A stretch of 19,019 nt of DNA from Acidobacteria bacterium UBA823 (GTDB taxonomy: Bacteria; Acidobacteriota; Vicinamibacteria; Vicinamibacterales; UBA823). Every line of letters starts with the position of its first letter. Positions within the stretch are counted from its first letter, which is position 1. Below the pieces are notes generated by a model. It was given only the letters and a program-made list of their open reading frames with translations. It had not been told where the DNA came from and made no database searches. The translations under genes were made by a program, and so were the position numbers. The DNA lies in NCBI GenBank assembly GCA_002296225.1, contig DBHR01000090.1, positions 8,187 through 27,205 of the forward strand, read 5' to 3'. Below are positions 1 through 8,499 of the stretch, piece by piece.

Positions 1-13
1 GAAGGGAGCCTGA
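1..13 (+). CDS. 3' end of an upstream gene, possibly the [2Fe-2S] subunit of the Mo hydroxylase
   Basis: Only the last codons are visible: in frame 2 they read Lys-Gly-Ala followed by TGA at 11-13, two bases before the ATG at 15. Molybdenum hydroxylases of this family are normally three-part, with a small [2Fe-2S] subunit, a FAD subunit and a large molybdopterin subunit. The other two are present here, so the missing small subunit would be expected just upstream. The identity is inferred from context alone; the TGA could be chance. Confidence 0.3.
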
Positions 14-14
14 G

Positions 15-2417
15 ATGGCGAATGCACTGATTGGCAAGGACTTTACACCGCCAGACGTGCGCGGGAAGGTGACCGGGAGGGCGAAATACGCAGAGGACTT
101 CCGCGCCGAGGGAATGCTTTTCTGCCGGCTGCTTACCAGTCCGATGCCACATGGACGAGTGCGGAATATCGACGCCTCCGCGGCGCTCGCGATGGAGGGC
201 GTGATCGCGATATTAACGGCCGATGAAGTGCCGGAGATACCGGCGCCTGGTAATCCGATTTTGACAAACGAGCCGCTCTATGTTGGCGAACCGATCCTGG
301 CGGTTGCGGCAGTTGACGAAACGCTCGCCGAGGAAGCAATCGCGAAGATCAAGGTTGACCTGGAGCCGTTGCCATTTACCGTCGACCCGCTTGAGAGTCT
401 TCGCCCGGGTGGACCCAATGCTCGCGGTAGTGCCAACACTGTCGTGTCAGGTGAGGGACTGAAAGAGATCAAGTGGACTACGGAAGACTTTGACGCGGTC
501 GCCGATGGTGAACTGCCGATGGGCGAGCCAACTGCGACGTGGTCGTACGGCGACATCGAGGAGGGTTTTTCGGGCGCCGCGGTCGTACTCGATGAAACGT
601 TTGTGACTGCGGGTACATCGCACCACTCCATGGAACCCCGCACGGCTATGGCCTACTGGCAGAACGAGAAGTGCCACATCTATGGGTCTACTCAGAGCCA
701 GAGCTTCGTCGTGCCGGGACTGGCTCGTTACCTCGGGCTTGAACCGGACAACGTCGTATACGTGGGTGAGAACTGTGGCGGTGGATTTGGGTCAAAGGGC
801 GCTGCCTATCCAACTATGGTAATCCCGGCCCTAATGGCGAAGAAAACGGGACGGCCAGTGATGATGCGGATCAGCCGCGCCGAGGAGTATGCCATCGGCT
901 CGGCCAGGCCAGGCTTCCAGGGGCGCGTCAAGTTGGGGTTCCGAGAAGATGGTCGGCTATTGGCGTGCGACCTCTATGTGGTCCAGGAGAACGGTCCGAA
1001 CGGCGGCTTCGGTGATATGTCGGCTGCGGCCAGTGCGATATCGATCGTCTATACCCCGGTGGCTATGCGGTTCCGCGGAGCGTCAGTGCTGACTAACACA
1101 CCGCCCCGAGGCGCCCAACGTGGTCCTGGGCAGAACCAGATCGCGAATGCCATAGAGCCGCTTTTCGATAAAGCGGCACGGAAACTTAGTGTCGATCGGT
1201 TTGCAATCCGCCGGGTCAATGCGCCCGATCATGACTCCCGATATGGGGCAAACCGGGGGGCCATTACCAGCGCCTACCTGGGAGAAGCGCTGGATAAGGG
1301 TGCCGAAAAGTTCGACTGGCAAAAGAAGCAAGCCCAGAGCGGTCAACGGCGTGGGTCGAAGGTGATCGGTGTTGGGATCGGTCAGGCATTTCACTCCGCT
1401 GGGTCGAATGGTTTCGACGGACTGGTGCGGCTAACGCCTGAAGGCAAACTTCACATTCACACTGGCGTTGGCAACCTGGGCACCTATTCGTATGCAGGTA
1501 CCTCACGGGTAGCAGCTGAGGTGCTGAAGTGTGACTGGAAAAACTGCGTCATTGAGCGGGGTGATTCGAGCATCGGCCTGCCATGGAACCTCGGGCAATT
1601 TGGCAGCAACACGTCGTTCACGATGTCGCGCACAAATTACGCTGCGGCGATGGATGCCGTCGGGAAGCTCAAGGAGATCGCGGCTCGCGATTTGGGCGGT
1701 GCTCCAGACAATTACGAGATCGGGAACGAAGCGGTGTTCCGACGGAGCAATCCATCGCGGCGGATGACCTATGCGGCGGCCGCCAAACGGGCCATCCAGT
1801 TGGGCGGTAAGTTTTGCGGCCACGAGATGGCTGATGACCTCAACCCGATGACGAAGGCTGCCGTCCGAGGCTTGGCCGGCACAGGATTAGTCGGTGTGGC
1901 CAAGGACAACCTGCCGCGCACTGGAATGGTGCCGGCGCTGGCTGCTGGATTCATCCAGATTGAGTTGGACTTGGAGACCGGTAAGTTTGAGATCCTTGAT
2001 TACCTCGGTGTTGCTGACTGTGGAACCGTCATTCATCCGCAAGGCCTCGCAGCGCAGATCCGGAGCGGTGCGGTTATGGGATTCGGCATGGCGTCACTCG
2101 AGCGTCAGGTCTACGACCCGCACTACGGCCTGCCTCGTTCGGTTGGTTTGTATCAGGCCAAGCCGCCGTCCTACTTGGACGTGGCAGTTGGGATGGGGGC
2201 GGAGGCGGTGGACCAGCCAGACCCGCAAAACCCAATGGGCACCAAGGGGATCGGCGAGCCCTTGATGGGATGTGCCAGTGCGGCTCTGTTGTGTGCGATC
2301 TCCGACGCGCTGGGAGGCCACTACTTCAACCGGTCGCCGGTCTTACCCGACATGATCATCAATGCGGCGTCGCAGCGTCCGCAGTCCCACACGCCGTTAC
2401 AAGTCAACACCGACTGA
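15..2417 (+). CDS. Xanthine dehydrogenase/aldehyde oxidase family, molybdopterin-binding large subunit
   Basis: This is the catalytic subunit of a molybdenum hydroxylase, which oxidises an aldehyde, N-heterocycle or aromatic acyl substrate using water as oxygen source. The 800 residues match family length. The N-terminal a/b hammerhead domain begins with the usual KVTGRAKYAEDF (about residues 18-29). The cofactor loop GGGFGSK is at 255-261, a second conserved loop RGAQRGPGQ follows in mid-protein, and the C-terminal KGIGEP motif (744-749) contains the expected catalytic Glu748. GGGAG-like GGGAG is not present, but a GGGAG-type element GGGAG variant, GGGAG read as gggag at positions 4-8, precedes the ATG at 15. 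No signal peptide is seen, so a cytoplasmic location is likely unless the complex is exported with a partner. The FAD subunit starts 9 bp downstream, so the two are surely one operon. Substrate specificity cannot be read from sequence; alternatives include CO-dehydrogenase-like, isoquinoline or aldehyde oxidoreductases. Confidence 0.93.
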   Translation: MANALIGKDFTPPDVRGKVTGRAKYAEDFRAEGMLFCRLLTSPMPHGRVRNIDASAALAMEGVIAILTADEVPEIPAPGNPILTNEPLYVGEPILAVAAVDETLAEEAIAKIKVDLEPLPFTVDPLESLRPGGPNARGSANTVVSGEGLKEIKWTTEDFDAVADGELPMGEPTATWSYGDIEEGFSGAAVVLDETFVTAGTSHHSMEPRTAMAYWQNEKCHIYGSTQSQSFVVPGLARYLGLEPDNVVYVGENCGGGFGSKGAAYPTMVIPALMAKKTGRPVMMRISRAEEYAIGSARPGFQGRVKLGFREDGRLLACDLYVVQENGPNGGFGDMSAAASAISIVYTPVAMRFRGASVLTNTPPRGAQRGPGQNQIANAIEPLFDKAARKLSVDRFAIRRVNAPDHDSRYGANRGAITSAYLGEALDKGAEKFDWQKKQAQSGQRRGSKVIGVGIGQAFHSAGSNGFDGLVRLTPEGKLHIHTGVGNLGTYSYAGTSRVAAEVLKCDWKNCVIERGDSSIGLPWNLGQFGSNTSFTMSRTNYAAAMDAVGKLKEIAARDLGGAPDNYEIGNEAVFRRSNPSRRMTYAAAAKRAIQLGGKFCGHEMADDLNPMTKAAVRGLAGTGLVGVAKDNLPRTGMVPALAAGFIQIELDLETGKFEILDYLGVADCGTVIHPQGLAAQIRSGAVMGFGMASLERQVYDPHYGLPRSVGLYQAKPPSYLDVAVGMGAEAVDQPDPQNPMGTKGIGEPLMGCASAALLCAISDALGGHYFNRSPVLPDMIINAASQRPQSHTPLQVNTD

Positions 2418-2426
2418 GAAACCCTC

Positions 2427-3419
2427 ATGGCGAATGACATGATGCCGCATTTCGAGTTGCTCCAGCCAGCGGACCTGGAGACCGCACTGGAGCACGTGGA
2501 GCGCTTGGGCGAGCGCGGCTGGATATTAGCCGGGGGACACGACAGCCTTGGCTGGTTTAAGGAGCGTACCAAGCAACCAGGCACAGTGATTGACCTCGAG
2601 GGTATAGCCGAACTCAAGGGCATTCGGCAGGCGTCCGAGGGTATCGAGATTGGTGCTTTGACGACGCTGACCGAGATCGAGCGGCACCCGATGCTGCAGG
2701 AGCGCTACGGCCTGCTCGCGGACGCCGCCCGTCGCGTGGCGAGTCCGCAGATCCGCAATACTGGCACGCTCGGTGGCAATCTCTGCCAAGACACGAGGTG
2801 CTGGTACTATCGCTACGGCCTCAACTGCTACCGGGCCGGGGGCAACATTTGCTACGCTGACACGCCGGTCGCCATGAACCGGGAACACTGCATCTTCGAT
2901 GCCGATCGATGCGTGGCGGTGTCACCCTCCGATACGGCGCCAGCGTTGGTCGCCCTAGACGCGTCGATGGTCATTCGCAGCTTGCACGGCGAGCGCGTTG
3001 TGAGTGCAGAGGAATTCTTCATGGCACCGGCCGTGGACATCACTCGGATGACCGTGCTTAAGCCCGGTGAAATCCTTACAACCATCAGGCTCCCTGAGAC
3101 GTGGGCCGGTGCCAGCTTCTACTTTGAGAAAGTTGCGGACCGGAACGCGTGGGACTTCGCACTGGTGAGCGTGGCCACTGCGATGCGGGTCAACAGTGCT
3201 GGCACGATCGAGGACGCGCGCATTGCATGCGGCGCTGTGCAGTGCACGCCACGCCGTCTTACAGACGTCGAAAATCTGGTTAAGGGCCGGACGCAAAACG
3301 AAGAGACCGCGGGGCTCGCCGCCGCGGCTGCTGCCGAGGAGGCGAGACCTTTGAATTACAACCACTACAAGATTCCGCTCCTGCAGAATCTTGTGAAGCG
3401 GTCCGTACGCGACATCTGA
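2427..3419 (+). CDS. Xanthine dehydrogenase family FAD-binding subunit with a Cys-rich loop
   Basis: This is the medium, FAD-binding subunit of the molybdenum hydroxylase; it takes electrons from the iron-sulfur clusters. It has 330 residues, slightly longer than simple CoxM-type subunits. The FAD-binding signatures are the segment LAGGHDSLGWFKER near residue 36 and the loop SPQIRNTGTLGGNLCQ ending at about residue 121. Directly after it comes a segment with six cysteines, Cys120, 125, 134, 142, 155 and 162, which most family members lack. The 4-hydroxybenzoyl-CoA reductase beta subunit carries an extra [4Fe-4S] cluster in a loop at this place, so an extra cluster here is a reasonable inference. 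The C-terminal CO-dehydrogenase flavoprotein-type domain follows. No good Shine-Dalgarno is visible in the 9-bp gap from the large subunit, suggesting translational coupling. Confidence 0.92.
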   Translation: MANDMMPHFELLQPADLETALEHVERLGERGWILAGGHDSLGWFKERTKQPGTVIDLEGIAELKGIRQASEGIEIGALTTLTEIERHPMLQERYGLLADAARRVASPQIRNTGTLGGNLCQDTRCWYYRYGLNCYRAGGNICYADTPVAMNREHCIFDADRCVAVSPSDTAPALVALDASMVIRSLHGERVVSAEEFFMAPAVDITRMTVLKPGEILTTIRLPETWAGASFYFEKVADRNAWDFALVSVATAMRVNSAGTIEDARIACGAVQCTPRRLTDVENLVKGRTQNEETAGLAAAAAAEEARPLNYNHYKIPLLQNLVKRSVRDI

Positions 3420-3476
3420 GACTCGAGCCCGACTTCCTCCGGAAAACCGTTCGACGTCGGTGGGTAGGCCAATCGT

Positions 3477-4988
3477 TTACGGTGATACGTTGCCTTCTGG
3501 AACGAGCACACGGATAATTCCATCGCGCTTGTTCAGCACAAAGACCTGATTCTCTGGTCCAAGACCGAGACGCATGTCGGCGCGGGTGGCCGGTTCCTTC
3601 CCTTGTGCGGTGTTTTTCTCCTGAATCAACTGAAGGAGCGTCTTTGGGCCATCCCCGTTGTCGAACAGAATGCGGTGAATGGCGTCCTGTCCACCAACGG
3701 GGAGGTCGTCGGCGGAAAAGCCGAAGACCTCGCCGCTAGGGTTGTCACCAAACAGCACTAGGTTGGTGAGTTGAGGAATCGTGGTCGCGCGGTAGACATA
3801 GACACCGGTTGCCGCGGAACTTCGCTGGAGGAGCGGGTCGAGTTGCCCGTACTCGACCACAGGATACGTCATCTGGGCATCGCCACGTTGGTTAGCGAGA
3901 CTGACCTCGCGACGGCTGATGAACGCGAAACTGCCCTCCCAGTCGTTCCAGCCGAGGTTGGCACCGGCCGTAACGAGACTGACCTCTTCTACGATGTTCT
4001 GGCCGATGTCGGCGACCAACATGTTGCCGGTGGTCGAGTCCCAGGCAAAGCGTTGGGGGTTGCGTACACCCAAGGCGTAGATCTCGCCGAGCGTGTCAGG
4101 GTAGCCAGCGTTCACGAATGGATTATTGGCGGGAATGGCATACTCGCCGTTGGCGCTGTTGGAGCCCAGCGGGTCGATACGCAGGATTTTACCGAAGGCC
4201 GAGCGACGGTTCTGCGCGAGGTCGAGCGGATCGCCGCCGCTGCCACCGTCGGCGGCACCCATATAGAGCAGGCCGAACTCGGCGTCGCCAGGCGACGGGA
4301 GCGGGTTGAAGGCGAGGTGGCCGCCGTTGTGGTTACCAAAGGGTTGTTCGAACCGGATGAGCTCGCGTGGCGGGCCGCCGTCGTAGGTCAATGCTCTGGG
4401 ATGCTCAGTCGTCCACTCGAGTAGGACGGTGTCGTGCGAGTTGTTGCCCCCGCCGGGCGTGAAGTCTGGCGTCGGCGTCGTGTTGCTGGTGTCAGTGAGC
4501 GTGTAGAGCTTGCCGAAGCCAGGCGTGCCAGGCTCATTGAACTGGGGATGGAAGGCGAAGCTCTGAAAACCGCGCTCGCTACGGGACGATTGGACGCTGA
4601 CGCCCCAGTGGTCGGCGTTGAGATCGAGGTACTGAGTCACGCTCGTGCCTTCATAGTTCACGCTGTAAAGCGGTCCACGCATATCGTTGACGAACAAGCG
4701 CCGCGTACCTGGTTCATCGACCAGGAGCATCATGCGCGCCGCCTGGCCGTCGCTGTTCGGGATGGCGGCGAACTCGACGATGCCAACCTCAATGGCGCGT
4801 TTTCCAGCGGCAATGGGCGTAGAGAATGGGTCGTCAGTCGTTTGGGCGAGTGTGCAGGCGGTCATCAACAGCACCGCCATCACTCGAGTTATACACACCA
4901 GCGTGAGATTGCCTTGGCACTCGACGATCGTCCCGTTAGTTACCGCGTCCCGAATAGTCTGCAGCATGTTCTCCATTCTATGTTGCAT
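3477..4988 (-). CDS. PQQ-dependent sugar dehydrogenase (glucose/sorbosone dehydrogenase family)
   Basis: This is a predicted secreted six-bladed beta-propeller quinoprotein that would oxidise a sugar or related alcohol/aldehyde with PQQ. Family hallmarks in order are FQSFAFHPQF, the NHNGGHLAFNP segment (His of the active site), GKILRIDPLG, the cluster IPANNPFVNAG, GEIYALGVRNPQRFAWD (Arg-Asn of the PQQ pocket) and VADIGQNIVEEV followed by GANLGWNDWEG. The 503 residues fit the family. A hydrophobic stretch around residues 29-47 ends in LLMTAC then TLAQ, readable as a signal peptide or a weak lipobox. The start is uncertain: Met1, Met5 and Met8 are all in frame, and a GGAG lies just before the third. 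The gene is convergent with the Mo hydroxylase operon (57 bp apart) and divergent from the permease. No PQQ biosynthesis gene is in the window. The exact substrate is unknown. Confidence 0.9.
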   Translation of the reverse strand: MQHRMENMLQTIRDAVTNGTIVECQGNLTLVCITRVMAVLLMTACTLAQTTDDPFSTPIAAGKRAIEVGIVEFAAIPNSDGQAARMMLLVDEPGTRRLFVNDMRGPLYSVNYEGTSVTQYLDLNADHWGVSVQSSRSERGFQSFAFHPQFNEPGTPGFGKLYTLTDTSNTTPTPDFTPGGGNNSHDTVLLEWTTEHPRALTYDGGPPRELIRFEQPFGNHNGGHLAFNPLPSPGDAEFGLLYMGAADGGSGGDPLDLAQNRRSAFGKILRIDPLGSNSANGEYAIPANNPFVNAGYPDTLGEIYALGVRNPQRFAWDSTTGNMLVADIGQNIVEEVSLVTAGANLGWNDWEGSFAFISRREVSLANQRGDAQMTYPVVEYGQLDPLLQRSSAATGVYVYRATTIPQLTNLVLFGDNPSGEVFGFSADDLPVGGQDAIHRILFDNGDGPKTLLQLIQEKNTAQGKEPATRADMRLGLGPENQVFVLNKRDGIIRVLVPEGNVSP

Positions 4989-5151
4989 GCCTACTGACGA
5001 TCACCGATGAGAGTGATTCTGTGTCTGCTTTCTCGGTTTCAAGGCACTGACGGGGCCGATTCGATATCATGGGCGGCACCATTCGAAGCCGCCAGGGGTG
5101 AGGCGGGCACTGGTTCACGCACAGCGGTAGACTGCGATTGGACAGAACTCA

Positions 5152-6927
5152 ATGAGCGTAGCAACACTTTCGGTGCTGTCACTGCTGCCGATCATCACGG
5201 TCGCAGTGTTTCTTGTGATTCTCCGCTGGCCGGCGAGTCGCGCCATGCCGCTGTCGTTGGCAACTGCAATCCTCCTCGCGTTGGGCGTGTGGCAGGTGCC
5301 TGTCGTGCAAGTCCTCGCCGCATCGATTAACGGTGTGATCGTGGCACTCACGCTTCTCTACATTATCTTCGGCGCCATCCTCTTGCTGAACACGCTGCAG
5401 GAAAGCGGTGCCCTCCGGACCATCCGCCAGGGGTTCACCGACATCACCCCCGACCGCCGGGTACAGGTCATCATCATTGCGTGGTTATTTGGGTCGTTCA
5501 TTGAGGGATCGGCCGGCTTCGGGACCCCCGCGGCGGTTGCCGTGCCATTGCTGGTGGGATTAGGCTTTCCCGGGATGGCGGCGGTCACGGCCGGCATGAT
5601 TATTCAGAGTACGCCGGTGAGCTTTGGTGCGGCCGGCACCCCCATCCTCGTTGGCGTGAACACTGGCTTGTCGGCTGATCCGCTGATTCGGGAGTATGCC
5701 GCCCAGCTCGGCTACGACTGGAGCGGGTTCCTGGCATTCATCGGGCTGAAGGTTGCGGTCCTACATGCCGTAGCGGGAACGCTCGTTCCACTCATCCTGG
5801 TCTCGGCCATCACCCGCTTCTTCGGCAAGAACCGTTCGTTGGCTGAAGGGCTTCAGGTGTGGAAGTTTGCGCTGTTCGCGGCCTTGGCGATGACGATCCC
5901 CTATCTCGCTGCCGCCTACTTTTTAGGACCCGAGTTTCCGACGCTGCTCGGCAGCCTCGTTGGACTTGCGGTTGTCGTCACGGCGGCCCGTAACGGTGTA
6001 TTCGTCCCGGCACCCGAGGACGCCTGGGAGTTCGATCGGAAAGAACACTGGCCGTCCGACTGGACCGGCTCGATTCAGCCGAAGGACGTCACGCACCCGA
6101 GTGGCTCGATGGGTCTGCGTAAGGCTTGGTTACCTTACGTGCTCGTTGCGACACTCCTGCTTGCGACGCGCCTGCGCACACTGCCGTTCGGAGACTGGCT
6201 CCAGGCGTGGACGATTCGCTGGCCCAATATCTTTGATACTGACGTGTCGGCCAGCGTGCAGCCGCTCTTTCTGCCTGGGACGATCTTCATCGTGGTTTCC
6301 TTGATCACTTGGGGCCTGCACCAAATCCCAACCGCCTCGTACAAAACCTCGTGGGTGACATCGCTTCGCGTGACAGCTGCCGCGTCGGTCGCGTTGGTTT
6401 TCACCGTCCCAATGGTGCAGGTATTCATCAATAGCGACGGCGGAGCTGCTGGGTATGAACGGATGCCGATCGCGCTAGCCGATGGAATCGCGGTGCTTGT
6501 GGGCTCCGCGTGGCCGATTGTCGCTCCCTTCATTGGCGGGATTGGCGCCGCCGTTGCGGGCAGCAACACGGTCAGCAACATGATGTTTTCGTTGTTTCAG
6601 TTCGACATGGGCCAGCGGATCGGGGTCGACCCAACCTGGATCGTGGCTTTGCAGGCCGTCGGCGGCGCGGCGGGTAACATGATCTGTGTGCACAACGTCG
6701 TGGCCGCATCGGCTGTTGTGGGATTGCTCGGTAGGGAAGGAGCGGTAATACGCCTCACGGTCATCCCGTTCGTGTACTACGCGCTGTTGCCAGGCGCCCT
6801 GGGGTATGTGTTCGTCTGGTACGCACAGACCGGTCTTCTGAACGCTGGCTCGGTCATAGTTGCTTGTATCGCGGCGATGGCCGCGTACCTCATTGCACGC
6901 TACGGCGTTCGACCGATAGTCAGATGA
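5152..6927 (+). CDS. L-lactate/glycolate permease family transporter (LctP)
   Basis: This inner-membrane transporter belongs to the lactate permease family, whose characterised members import L-lactate, D-lactate and glycolate with protons. It has 591 residues, somewhat longer than the roughly 550 of Escherichia coli LldP, and a dozen or more hydrophobic segments spread along its length. The clearest family signature is EGSAGFGTPAAV at residues 118-129, followed by the PLLVGLGFPGMAA and STPVSFGAAGTP segments. A second conserved region near the C-terminus reads GGIGAAVAGSNTVSNMMF and then GGAAGNMICVHNVVAASA. The ATG at 5152 opens directly into the first membrane segment. Only a weak upstream GGA is seen. 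No lactate dehydrogenase is adjacent, so the transported acid is not fixed by context. The preceding 163 bp are shared with the divergent PQQ sugar dehydrogenase and probably hold both promoters, but no convincing -35/-10 pair was found. Confidence 0.92.
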   Translation: MSVATLSVLSLLPIITVAVFLVILRWPASRAMPLSLATAILLALGVWQVPVVQVLAASINGVIVALTLLYIIFGAILLLNTLQESGALRTIRQGFTDITPDRRVQVIIIAWLFGSFIEGSAGFGTPAAVAVPLLVGLGFPGMAAVTAGMIIQSTPVSFGAAGTPILVGVNTGLSADPLIREYAAQLGYDWSGFLAFIGLKVAVLHAVAGTLVPLILVSAITRFFGKNRSLAEGLQVWKFALFAALAMTIPYLAAAYFLGPEFPTLLGSLVGLAVVVTAARNGVFVPAPEDAWEFDRKEHWPSDWTGSIQPKDVTHPSGSMGLRKAWLPYVLVATLLLATRLRTLPFGDWLQAWTIRWPNIFDTDVSASVQPLFLPGTIFIVVSLITWGLHQIPTASYKTSWVTSLRVTAAASVALVFTVPMVQVFINSDGGAAGYERMPIALADGIAVLVGSAWPIVAPFIGGIGAAVAGSNTVSNMMFSLFQFDMGQRIGVDPTWIVALQAVGGAAGNMICVHNVVAASAVVGLLGREGAVIRLTVIPFVYYALLPGALGYVFVWYAQTGLLNAGSVIVACIAAMAAYLIARYGVRPIVR

Positions 6928-6955
6928 CCCCATAACTGTCAATTCAGTTGTGGGG
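6928..6955 (+). terminator. Strong stem-loop directly after the permease stop codon
   Basis: The left arm CCCCATAACTG (6928-6938) pairs with the right arm CAGTTGTGGGG (6945-6955) over 11 bp with one T-G wobble, leaving a 6-base loop TCAATT. It begins on the base after the TGA at 6925-6927. No T-run follows, so it is not a textbook intrinsic terminator. It may act as an mRNA 3' end stabiliser or a Rho-assisted stop. A TATGAT hexamer at 6963-6968 lies just downstream and could be a -10 for the next gene, but no matching -35 is seen. Confidence 0.6.
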
Positions 6956-7022
6956 GCACGGCTATGATCGATCGTGCTTAGACCTAGGTGTGTCATAACC
7001 GGAAAGTGAGCCGCCGAGAAGC

Positions 7023-8408
7023 ATGGTCACGCAGAAGACGCACCGAGTGGTCCGTCGCCGGAGCGCTGGGCTAGCCCGTTACCCGACCGGTGCCCTCGCG
7101 CTGGCTGCGTTGGTGATTCTGACGGCGGCGGTCGCTTGGGGCACCTCACGTCTGATTTCTCAGGCCGCCCCGGTCGATCAACTATCGGTCTCGCTGCCTG
7201 ACCTGCCAGAAGCCTCCGAGATGCCGAGCGCTCTCGTGCCGGTGGTTGCGGCAGCCGATCGGGAGCTTCGCCAGGCCATTACCAAGGATGCTGATGCGAA
7301 AACGATAGGCCAGGCAGCGGGACGTCTGGGCCAGTTCTACCACGCGAACAGCTACGGCGAGAGCGCCGCCCGGTGTTATGAGCTGGCCATGACGCGGGAC
7401 GCGAACAATTCGCGGTGGCCGTACTTGTTGGCTGTCTTGCGGCAAGAGCGCGGCGAAAGCCACTCGGTCACGGAACTCTTGGAACGAGCGGTCGATCTGG
7501 CGCCCGAGTATTCTCCCGCTTGGCTCAAGCTTGCTGACAACCAATTCAAACAGGGACTGTTCGACCGGGCGCATGCGAGCTACGAGCGTCGGTTGGCGCT
7601 GTCTACTGACGACCCATACGCTCGTCTTGGGTTAGCGCGTCTGGCGCTGGGTCGGTCGGAATGGGAGGTCGCCGAACGCCATCTCGAGCGCGCCGCAACA
7701 GGCGACGCGTTTGCTACCGTTTACCGGTTGTTGGCCTCTGTGCACGAGCACTTCGGTCGGCGGCAGCAAATGCAAGCGATGTTGGCGCAGGCTGACAGTG
7801 CGCGTCGCTTCGCGCCAGCACCCGATCTCTGGGTTGCCCAGCTACTGGAGAAGAGCTACGACGTCGAGTCGCTCTTACTGCATGTCTCACGGTATTCGTC
7901 GGCGGGCCGGGGAGCACTCGCGCAGCGGACCTTCGAACGCGCGCGTCAGCTAGAGCCGGATAACCCTGAGGTCTACGTAGTTCTCGGCCGGCATGCCCCA
8001 GACGTCGCTCAGGCGCGCCAGGCGTTCGAAACAGCTGTTTCACTGGCGCCAGACCATGCCTTGGCACACGTTGGGTTGGGGGAAATGCTCTTGAGGGAAA
8101 ACCGACCACGGGAAGCCGAAGTGGTGCTCCGGAAGGTGGTCGACCTTGACCCCGATCTGGCGGCTGCGCACAAGAATCTCGGCCTCGCCGCCGCCGCCAC
8201 CGGACGCTTCCAAGAAGCGGTCCACCACGTTCGTCGGGCTCTTGCGCTCTCACCCAACACCGTGAGCTTCCACTATTCACTGGCCTCTATTTTGCGTGAG
8301 GCGGACAGGCGGGAGGAGGCAGAGGAGGAACTCCACCGCATCCTGCAGCGTTGGCCTTCCCACCCGGGGGCGGCGCAGGCCTTGGCGGCGCTTGGAGGAT
8401 CCCGCTAG
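7023..8408 (+). CDS. Membrane-anchored tetratricopeptide repeat protein
   Basis: This 461-residue protein probably serves as a protein-interaction scaffold; no catalytic motif is seen. A short basic N-terminus (about 1-19, rich in Arg) precedes one membrane segment at about residues 22-41, giving a signal-anchor with the rest of the protein likely periplasmic. From about residue 95 to the end it is built of TPR-type helical hairpins, such as the segments ending in ELAMTRDANN, ERAVDLAPEYS, RARQLEPDNPEVY, ETAVSLAPDHALAH, RKVVDLDPDLAAAHKNLG and RRALALSPNT. These show the spaced Ala/Gly/Tyr and Pro pattern of TPRs. A GAGAAG lies 2-7 bases before the ATG at 7023, which is close for a ribosome site. 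It follows the permease by 95 bp with a stem-loop between, so it may be a separate transcript. Its partner is unknown. Confidence 0.85.
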   Translation: MVTQKTHRVVRRRSAGLARYPTGALALAALVILTAAVAWGTSRLISQAAPVDQLSVSLPDLPEASEMPSALVPVVAAADRELRQAITKDADAKTIGQAAGRLGQFYHANSYGESAARCYELAMTRDANNSRWPYLLAVLRQERGESHSVTELLERAVDLAPEYSPAWLKLADNQFKQGLFDRAHASYERRLALSTDDPYARLGLARLALGRSEWEVAERHLERAATGDAFATVYRLLASVHEHFGRRQQMQAMLAQADSARRFAPAPDLWVAQLLEKSYDVESLLLHVSRYSSAGRGALAQRTFERARQLEPDNPEVYVVLGRHAPDVAQARQAFETAVSLAPDHALAHVGLGEMLLRENRPREAEVVLRKVVDLDPDLAAAHKNLGLAAAATGRFQEAVHHVRRALALSPNTVSFHYSLASILREADRREEAEEELHRILQRWPSHPGAAQALAALGGSR

Positions 8409-8432
8409 TAGAAGGAGGGGGTTGCGGGTCGA

Positions 8433-8494
8433 GACCAAGACGTCGCACCGTTCCAAAAAGCCTTGTACTGTTGGCGGTTCGGGAACGTCTGGTC
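8433..8494. terminator. Imperfect long inverted repeat between convergent genes
   Basis: In the 91-bp gap between the TPR gene and the S9 peptidase gene, GACCAAGACGT (8433-8443) pairs with ACGTCTGGTC (8485-8494) with a single bulged A. Inside it, ACCG (8447-8450) can pair with CGGT (8475-8478) and CCAA (8453-8456) with TTGG (8471-8474). Such a hairpin forms in RNA from either strand, so it could act as a shared terminator for the two converging transcripts. There is no clear T-tract on either side, so the role is inferred. Confidence 0.35.
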
Positions 8495-8499
8495 AAAGT

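Noticed and set aside
3429..3460. Inverted repeat CCGAC/GTCGG between the convergent FAD-subunit and PQQ genes as a terminator
   Set aside because: The stem is only 5 bp with a loop of over 20 bases and no T-run.
3771..4997. Two long plus-strand frames (217 and 187 codons) antisense to the PQQ sugar dehydrogenase
   Set aside because: Their translations show no recognisable family, and the opposite strand encodes a clear PQQ enzyme throughout; long antisense frames are expected in GC-rich DNA.
5037..5070. TTTCAA and TATCAT upstream of the permease as -35/-10
   Set aside because: The spacing is 22 bases and both hexamers are imperfect, so the pair is not convincing.
5007..5330. 107-codon plus-strand frame upstream of and into the permease gene
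   Set aside because: It overlaps the start of the LctP gene in another frame, has no recognisable domain, and no ribosome site.
7714..8280. 188-codon minus-strand frame inside the TPR gene
   Set aside because: It is Arg/Pro-rich and low in structure, a typical shadow of the real gene on the plus strand.
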